DNA of 9,167 nucleotides from Bacteroidota bacterium (GTDB lineage: Bacteria > Bacteroidota > Bacteroidia > Flavobacteriales_D > Crocinitomicaceae), in the NCBI GenBank assembly GCA_006226555.1, contig SBGS01000298.1, positions 1-9,167 of the forward strand, written 5' to 3'. The notes beneath the pieces are model-generated. The model did not search any database. It was not told the origin of the DNA and worked only from the letters and a program-made list of their open reading frames with translations. Of this stretch, positions 5,416 through 9,167 are shown piece by piece (the stretch's first letter is position 1; every line of letters starts with the position of its first letter). The position numbers were made by a program, and so were the translations under genes.

Positions 5416-6354
5416 ATGGAAACCAGTAGATCGATCCTTCAGGAAATTGAGTTGCCTTTGCTTAAAGCTCATAATGTCCGTTTGCACATTAAAAGAGACG
5501 ATCTAATACACCCGGATGTTTCAGGGAATAAATGGCGTAAACTCAAGTACTTTGTTGCCCAGTATAAAGATAAAAAAAACCAAGGTATTATAACCTTCGG
5601 TGGTGCGTACTCTAATCATTTGCTAGCTACGGCGGCTTATTGTGCCATGGAAAATATTCCATGCATTGGTATAGTGCGCGGAGATGAACTTTCGCCTGAC
5701 AGTAATCAAACGTTGCGGGATTGTGCAGATTTAGGTATGCAACTCGTATTCGTCTCAAGAAGTGACTATATGCTGAAGGAAGATCGAAGCTATAAGGAAT
5801 ATCTAATAGAGCAGTATCCGGGATACATGATTGTACCAGAAGGTGGTTCGGGATATCTGGGTATGTTGGGTTGTCAGGAGATCGTGGGCGAAATAAGATC
5901 AGTGACCAATTTCGATCGCATCATTGTTGCACAAGGAACCACAACTACTTCCTGTGGAATTCTTCTTGGTTTATTGGATGTAGAAAAGCTCGATGTCGTT
6001 CCTGTTTTGAAGAATTTCCCTGCCGTAAAGGTGATGAAAGAACTGTTGACATATGCTGCTTTTGATGTTGAATTCACCGAAGAATTATTGGAAAAGGTAA
6101 ATGTGCTCTCTTCTTTTCATTTCGGTGGTTATGCGAAAGTAGAGCCCGAACTGATATCATTCATAGGTGACTTTTATAAACAGACCGGAATTAAACTGGA
6201 TCCGGTTTACACGGGGAAAGCAATGTATGCTCTTTTCGATCAGATTAAAAAAGGGGCATACGATAATGAAACGCTTGTTTTTATTCACACTGGCGGATTG
6301 CAGGGAGCACGCTCTTATGAGAAGGAATTTGGTTCTATTTATGACATTGCTTGA
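5416..6354 (+). CDS. ACC deaminase / D-cysteine desulfhydrase family PLP enzyme
   Basis: This 312-residue cytoplasmic PLP enzyme is of fold type II. Visible family features are KRDDLIHPDVSGNKWRKLKY (26-45) with the PLP lysine K39, GGAYSNH at 62-68 with S66-N67-H68, an EGGSGYLG loop at about 147-154, a TTTTSCG phosphate-loop region at about 174-180, DPVYTGKA at 262-269 with Y265, and HTGGLQG at 291-297. Relatives open the ring of 1-aminocyclopropane-1-carboxylate to 2-oxobutyrate and ammonia, or break D-cysteine into pyruvate, H2S and ammonia. The SNH and TGG signatures look closer to the desulfhydrase-like branch than to classical ACC deaminase, so the substrate is open. The frame extends to an ATG at 5371, but this would run into the divergent gene and precede the promoter, so ATG 5416 is chosen. 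The 3' end overlaps folP by 16 bp. Confidence 0.85.
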   Translation: METSRSILQEIELPLLKAHNVRLHIKRDDLIHPDVSGNKWRKLKYFVAQYKDKKNQGIITFGGAYSNHLLATAAYCAMENIPCIGIVRGDELSPDSNQTLRDCADLGMQLVFVSRSDYMLKEDRSYKEYLIEQYPGYMIVPEGGSGYLGMLGCQEIVGEIRSVTNFDRIIVAQGTTTTSCGILLGLLDVEKLDVVPVLKNFPAVKVMKELLTYAAFDVEFTEELLEKVNVLSSFHFGGYAKVEPELISFIGDFYKQTGIKLDPVYTGKAMYALFDQIKKGAYDNETLVFIHTGGLQGARSYEKEFGSIYDIA

Positions 6355-7199
6355 ATTAACCTAATTGCTTCCATCGCTTCTTTTACGTCATGAGCTCGCA
6401 AAACAGATGCACCTTTCATCAAAGCAACTGTATGTAATACTGTTGTGCCATTAAGCGCTTCTTCAGGAAGTAGCTCCAGCGTTTTGTAGATCATTGATTT
6501 TCTCGAAATACCTACTAAAATCGGATGATTTAATTCCATTAGTTGCTCCAAGGATTTTAATATTTCAAAGTTTTGGGGTATTTCTTTACTGAAGCCAAAC
6601 CCTGGGTCGAGTAAAACATTTTCTACACCAAGCTGTTTCAGCTCAGTCAACTTCTCGTTAAAATACGAGATAAGTTCTGCAATTGGATCATCTTCCATGT
6701 TTTGCTTGTGCATGGTTTCGAAACTTCCTTTGACATGCATTAGAATGTAACCCGGATGATGATTTTTGAGCGTTTCCGACAGGCTCGGATCGAATTGTAA
6801 CCCGCTGATATCGTTTACAATATGTGCTCCCGATTCAATTGATCTTAACGCGACTGTTGAGCGAAATGTATCAACCGAATACAAAGTGTCAGGAAACGTT
6901 TTGCTAAGAAGTTTTAAAGCAGGCACAATGCGTGCAATTTCATCCTCTTCTGAAACCGCTTGTGCTCCGGGTCGAGTAGAGAACCCTCCAAGATCCAGGA
7001 TCGATGCACCATCCAGTATCATTTTCTCGGCGCTTTTGAGAAGCATCTTTTCATTCTCCATTCTGCTCCCACTGTAGAATGAATCCGGCGTAAGATTTAA
7101 TATTCCCATCACAACCGGACTGGAAAGATCAAGATATTTATCCCCACACTGAAGGCCTAGGTTACCGCTAAAATGTTTATCTTCAACGACTGAATTCAT
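6339..7199 (-). CDS. folP: Dihydropteroate synthase
   Basis: This 286-residue cytoplasmic TIM-barrel enzyme joins 6-hydroxymethyl-dihydropterin pyrophosphate and p-aminobenzoate to dihydropteroate in folate synthesis, and it is the sulfonamide target. All family blocks are visible: MGILNLTPDSF at 31-41, LDLGGFSTRPGA at 68-79, SVDT at 108-111, NDISG at 129-133, LMH at 153-155, DPGFGFSK at 198-205, GISRKS at 230-235 and the C-terminal RAHDV at 268-272. The length is normal and no key residue is missing. The motif-2 sequence GGFSTRPG in place of GGESTRPG is an ordinary variant. Its start is 3 bp from the divergent DUF1599 start, and its best -7 element lies inside that gene. An association of folP with DUF1599, the BT_3928-type gene and tpiA is familiar from Bacteroidota genomes (from memory, not checked). 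Confidence 0.95.
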   Translation of the reverse strand: MNSVVEDKHFSGNLGLQCGDKYLDLSSPVVMGILNLTPDSFYSGSRMENEKMLLKSAEKMILDGASILDLGGFSTRPGAQAVSEEDEIARIVPALKLLSKTFPDTLYSVDTFRSTVALRSIESGAHIVNDISGLQFDPSLSETLKNHHPGYILMHVKGSFETMHKQNMEDDPIAELISYFNEKLTELKQLGVENVLLDPGFGFSKEIPQNFEILKSLEQLMELNHPILVGISRKSMIYKTLELLPEEALNGTTVLHTVALMKGASVLRAHDVKEAMEAIRLIQAMS

Positions 7200-7202
7200 G
7201 TT

Positions 7203-7754
7203 ATGGAATTAATGGCAGATACACGCACAGAATACACAAATGTAATTACTATTTGCCGTGATATCTTCGAAAAGAAAACGAAGGATTACGGAACTGCATG
7301 GAGAATACTTCGTCCGAGCTCACTTACAGATCAGATCTTTATCAAAGCTCAGAGGATAAGAACTATTCAGGAAACCGGTAAAAATAAAGTCGGAGAATCC
7401 GTTGAGGATGAGTTTATTGCCATTGTGAACTACTGTATCATGGCGATCATTCAGTGTAACGAAACTCAGCTGAAAAAACTAGAATTGGATCCGGTGGAGG
7501 CTGTTCAATTGTATAACAAATATGCAACGGAGGCCTTTGAACTCATGGAGAAAAAAAATCATGATTATGGTGAAGCGTGGAGGGATATGCGTGTCAGTTC
7601 GCTTACAGATCTTATTCTACAAAAGATCCTCCGTGTGAAACAGATAGAAGATAACAGTGGGAAAACATTGATAAGTGAGGGTGTTGATGCAAACTATTTT
7701 GACATGCTCAATTATGCTGTGTTCGCCTTGATTCATTTGCAAGAAGAAAAATAA
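7203..7754 (+). CDS. DUF1599 protein with two tandem copies of the domain
   Basis: This 183-residue, probably all-helical cytoplasmic protein consists of two related halves. Half 1 (about residues 17-84) and half 2 (about 110-179) share the pattern KxxDYGxAWRxxRxSSLTD, then IxxKxxRxxxIxxxxGK, a conserved GE or EG, and FxxxxNYxxxAxI. The match is DUF1599, which has also been listed as a nucleotide-modification-associated domain, so a role with nucleotides or modified bases is possible; no reaction is established that I can state. The start is ambiguous between ATG 7203 and ATG 7212 (three residues shorter); both lie within 13 bp of the folP start. I found no TAnnTTTG element for it, so its promoter must lie inside the 5' end of folP. 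The BT_3928-like gene follows after 4 bp, so they form a transcription unit. Confidence 0.88.
   Translation: MELMADTRTEYTNVITICRDIFEKKTKDYGTAWRILRPSSLTDQIFIKAQRIRTIQETGKNKVGESVEDEFIAIVNYCIMAIIQCNETQLKKLELDPVEAVQLYNKYATEAFELMEKKNHDYGEAWRDMRVSSLTDLILQKILRVKQIEDNSGKTLISEGVDANYFDMLNYAVFALIHLQEEK
7237..7244 (-). promoter_or_regulatory. -7 element TACATTTG for folP, inside the DUF1599 gene
   Basis: On the minus strand this is a perfect TAnnTTTG motif, 37 bp before the folP ATG, giving a predicted leader of about 30 bases. It has the same eight bases as the element serving the 441-residue protein gene. It lies within codons 12-14 of the divergent gene. A chance match is possible, since the motif has only six fixed bases and no -33 TTG is visible. 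Confidence 0.4.
7251..7454 (+). repeat. DUF1599 protein repeat, copy 1
   Basis: This encodes residues 17-84 of the DUF1599 protein. Aligned with copy 2 at an offset of 93-94 residues, it shares EKK..DYG.AWR (23-34 against 116-127), R.SSLTD (37-43 against 130-136) and the NY..MA/NY.VFA helix (76-81 against 170-175). The identity is at protein level; the DNA has diverged apart from short stretches such as CTTACAGATC, so the duplication is old. Confidence 0.8.
7530..7739 (+). repeat. DUF1599 protein repeat, copy 2
   Basis: This encodes residues 110-179, the second half of the internal duplication. It keeps DYGEAWR (121-127), SSLTD (132-136) and the EGVD...FDMLNYAVFALIHL helix. One extra residue relative to copy 1 falls between SSLTD and the glycine at 160. 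Both copies keep the DYG and AWR residues, so neither looks degenerate. Confidence 0.8.
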
Positions 7755-7758
7755 GATT

Positions 7759-9167
7759 ATGAGACTAAAAGAAAGTGTGACGATCGAAGGACGTTCTTTG
7801 GTATTCAATATTGCGTTTGTTTTATTAAACCTAGGAGGACTTGCTCTTCTGGTAATGGGATATCATCCGGCATTTGCTGATAGTTCAACATTGCTTTTTA
7901 CATTATCTATGATGCTCCTGATGACCAGTATCGGAGGTATTATACTATTCAAAGGCAGGTTGCTGATGGCGAGTGTTTCCAGAGTGCTGGTAGGTGGATT
8001 GTTTATAGTTTCCGGGTTGGTAAAAGCGAATGACCCGCTGGGTTTCTCGTATAAATTGGAAGAGTATTTTGAGGACGGAGCTCTGGCATACAGGATCAAG
8101 GAGCTGTTTGGGGCGCCGGGATTCTCTCTCGAATTTTTCATGGACTGGGCATTATTCCTCAGCGTGGTTATTTGTATAGCAGAGATCGTTCTAGGTGTAT
8201 TGACAATAATTGGGGGTAAGATCAAGCTTGTTTCATATTTAATGATCCTAATGATGATCTTCTTTACATTCTTGACCTGGCATACCGCCTCTTGTGATCC
8301 TACAGTAAAGTTTGCAGATCACGATACCTATGAAATGACAGATCCTGTCGCTCAAATGAAGATCAAGGAGGCTGAGACGAATAAGGAGTTAAAGATCATT
8401 TCAAAAACGGACAAGGAGCTCGTTGTTCAGGAGATGAAATTACCACAGTGTGTTGATGATTGCGGATGTTTCGGGGATGCCATGAAAGGTTCTGTAGGAA
8501 GATCATTAACACCGTCGGAATCTTTATGGAAGGATATTGTATTACTCTACTTAGTGATATGGATCTTTGTTGGGCAGTGGAAGATCACTCCAAATACCAG
8601 AAAACAGAATGTAGTTTATCTTGCGACATCTACTTTGGTAATTGCTTTTTTCTCCTGGGTATTCACATGGTATTTCCCGATACTGTTTGGGATAGTAGCT
8701 GTGCTGCTTGCCTTGTTCGTAAAAGCTTCTGGAGGTAAGTTCCTTGGTAATTACTGGGGAAGCGCCTTGTTTGTATCTCTACTTTGTTTAGGAATGGAGG
8801 CGTATGTGCTTAATTATGAGCCTTTGAAAGATTATCGTCCCTACGCTGTTGGTTCAGATCTTCGCGAGAAAATGAATGATGGCATTGATGGTGTATTCGA
8901 GTATTATTATTTCCTGACAGATCTCAAAACGAATGAGAAGAAACGTGTAAAAATGTCTGAGATCACTCCGGATATGTGGGGAGATACAGAACATTGGAAA
9001 ACTGAATACGATACAATAGAGTGTGTAGTTCAGCCCAAGAATCCGTCCATTATGGATTTCAACCCAATATTACCGATCACTGATCTGACGGATTTTGAGC
9101 GTCGAAACCCGCTGATCAAATCTGTGCTGGATACAGCACAAACAATGATGTTAAAGATCCTTGATCT
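7759..9167 (+). CDS. BT_3928-type DoxX/MauE-like membrane protein (3' end beyond window)
   Basis: The frame stays open from ATG 7759 to the window edge (469 complete codons, no stop), so the C-terminus is missing. Nine or so hydrophobic helices are visible, at about residues 14-34, 44-63, 72-89, 127-150, 156-176, 258-275, 284-303, 305-322 and 333-350. The DoxX-like core has RVLVGGLFIVSGLVKANDPLG (75-95), a charged insert at about 185-230, and the cysteine motif DCGCFGDA (234-241), typical of DoxX/MauE-related proteins thought to act in membrane redox or disulfide chemistry. After the last helix come YRPYAVGSDLREKM (359-372) and a soluble domain, as in the Bacteroidota BT_3928 family. Additional cysteines are C179 and C231. 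The start follows the DUF1599 stop by 4 bp, implying one transcript. Exact function is unknown. Confidence 0.85.
   Translation, partial: MRLKESVTIEGRSLVFNIAFVLLNLGGLALLVMGYHPAFADSSTLLFTLSMMLLMTSIGGIILFKGRLLMASVSRVLVGGLFIVSGLVKANDPLGFSYKLEEYFEDGALAYRIKELFGAPGFSLEFFMDWALFLSVVICIAEIVLGVLTIIGGKIKLVSYLMILMMIFFTFLTWHTASCDPTVKFADHDTYEMTDPVAQMKIKEAETNKELKIISKTDKELVVQEMKLPQCVDDCGCFGDAMKGSVGRSLTPSESLWKDIVLLYLVIWIFVGQWKITPNTRKQNVVYLATSTLVIAFFSWVFTWYFPILFGIVAVLLALFVKASGGKFLGNYWGSALFVSLLCLGMEAYVLNYEPLKDYRPYAVGSDLREKMNDGIDGVFEYYYFLTDLKTNEKKRVKMSEITPDMWGDTEHWKTEYDTIECVVQPKNPSIMDFNPILPITDLTDFERRNPLIKSVLDTAQTMMLKILD

Noticed and set aside
6355..6367. Small inverted repeat AATTA-ACC-TAATT at the folP/ACC-deaminase-like junction
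   Set aside because: Five A-T pairs with a three-base loop and no T-tract; expected by chance in AT-rich DNA.
7863..8225. 120-codon minus-strand open frame
   Set aside because: It is antisense to the BT_3928-type membrane gene and has a low-complexity Asn/Ser/Pro/Thr composition typical of the reverse of hydrophobic codons.
8460..8738. 92-codon plus-strand open frame
   Set aside because: It lies wholly inside the BT_3928-type gene in another frame; the real frame has membrane helices and the DCGCFGDA motif.

Overview
The window looks like a compact, ordinary chromosomal stretch from a member of the Bacteroidota, probably a Flavobacteriia-like organism. The evidence is its moderately AT-rich composition, the Bacteroidota -7 promoter motif TAnnTTTG in front of several genes, the lack of clear Shine-Dalgarno sites, and gene families typical of that phylum (DUF1599, DUF5522, the BT_3928 DoxX-like family). 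I see no mobile element, CRISPR array, tRNA, rRNA or phage gene.

Layout: ten protein-coding genes, nine complete and one running off the right edge. (1) 174-3292, plus strand: a probable three-gene operon of a TerC-family membrane protein, a cystathionine beta-synthase with a C-terminal CBS-domain pair, and a helical-backbone (BtuF-like) ligand-binding protein without a signal peptide. The last two overlap by an ATGA. (2) 3282-4607, minus: a membrane-anchored 441-residue protein of unknown function. (3) 4658-5200, plus: a short PlsC-type acyltransferase. (4) 5194-5388, minus: a 64-residue Cys-rich DUF5522 protein. (5) 5416-6354, plus: a PLP enzyme of the ACC deaminase / D-cysteine desulfhydrase family. 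(6) 6339-7199, minus: dihydropteroate synthase (folP). (7) 7203-9167, plus: a tandem-duplicated DUF1599 protein followed after 4 bp by a BT_3928/DoxX-MauE-like membrane protein cut off by the window end.

From 2519 onward the strand alternates almost gene by gene, and there is almost no intergenic DNA. All three convergent pairs overlap at their stop codons (11, 7 and 16 bp). The three divergent pairs are separated by 50, 27 and 3 bp, so their promoters are interlocked or lie inside the opposite gene. Several promoters sit so close to the ATG that leaderless mRNAs are predicted.

Functional themes are sulfur amino-acid / PLP chemistry (CBS and the ACC-deaminase-like enzyme), metal or cofactor handling (TerC, BtuF-like protein), lipid acylation, and folate synthesis next to a possible nucleotide-related protein. 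I found no convincing new multi-gene system. The points most worth a second look are the interlocked leaderless divergent promoter at 5389-5415, the signal-less binding protein coupled to CBS, the duplicated DUF1599 protein facing folP, the uncharacterised 441-residue protein, and a roughly three-fold excess of GATC sites.
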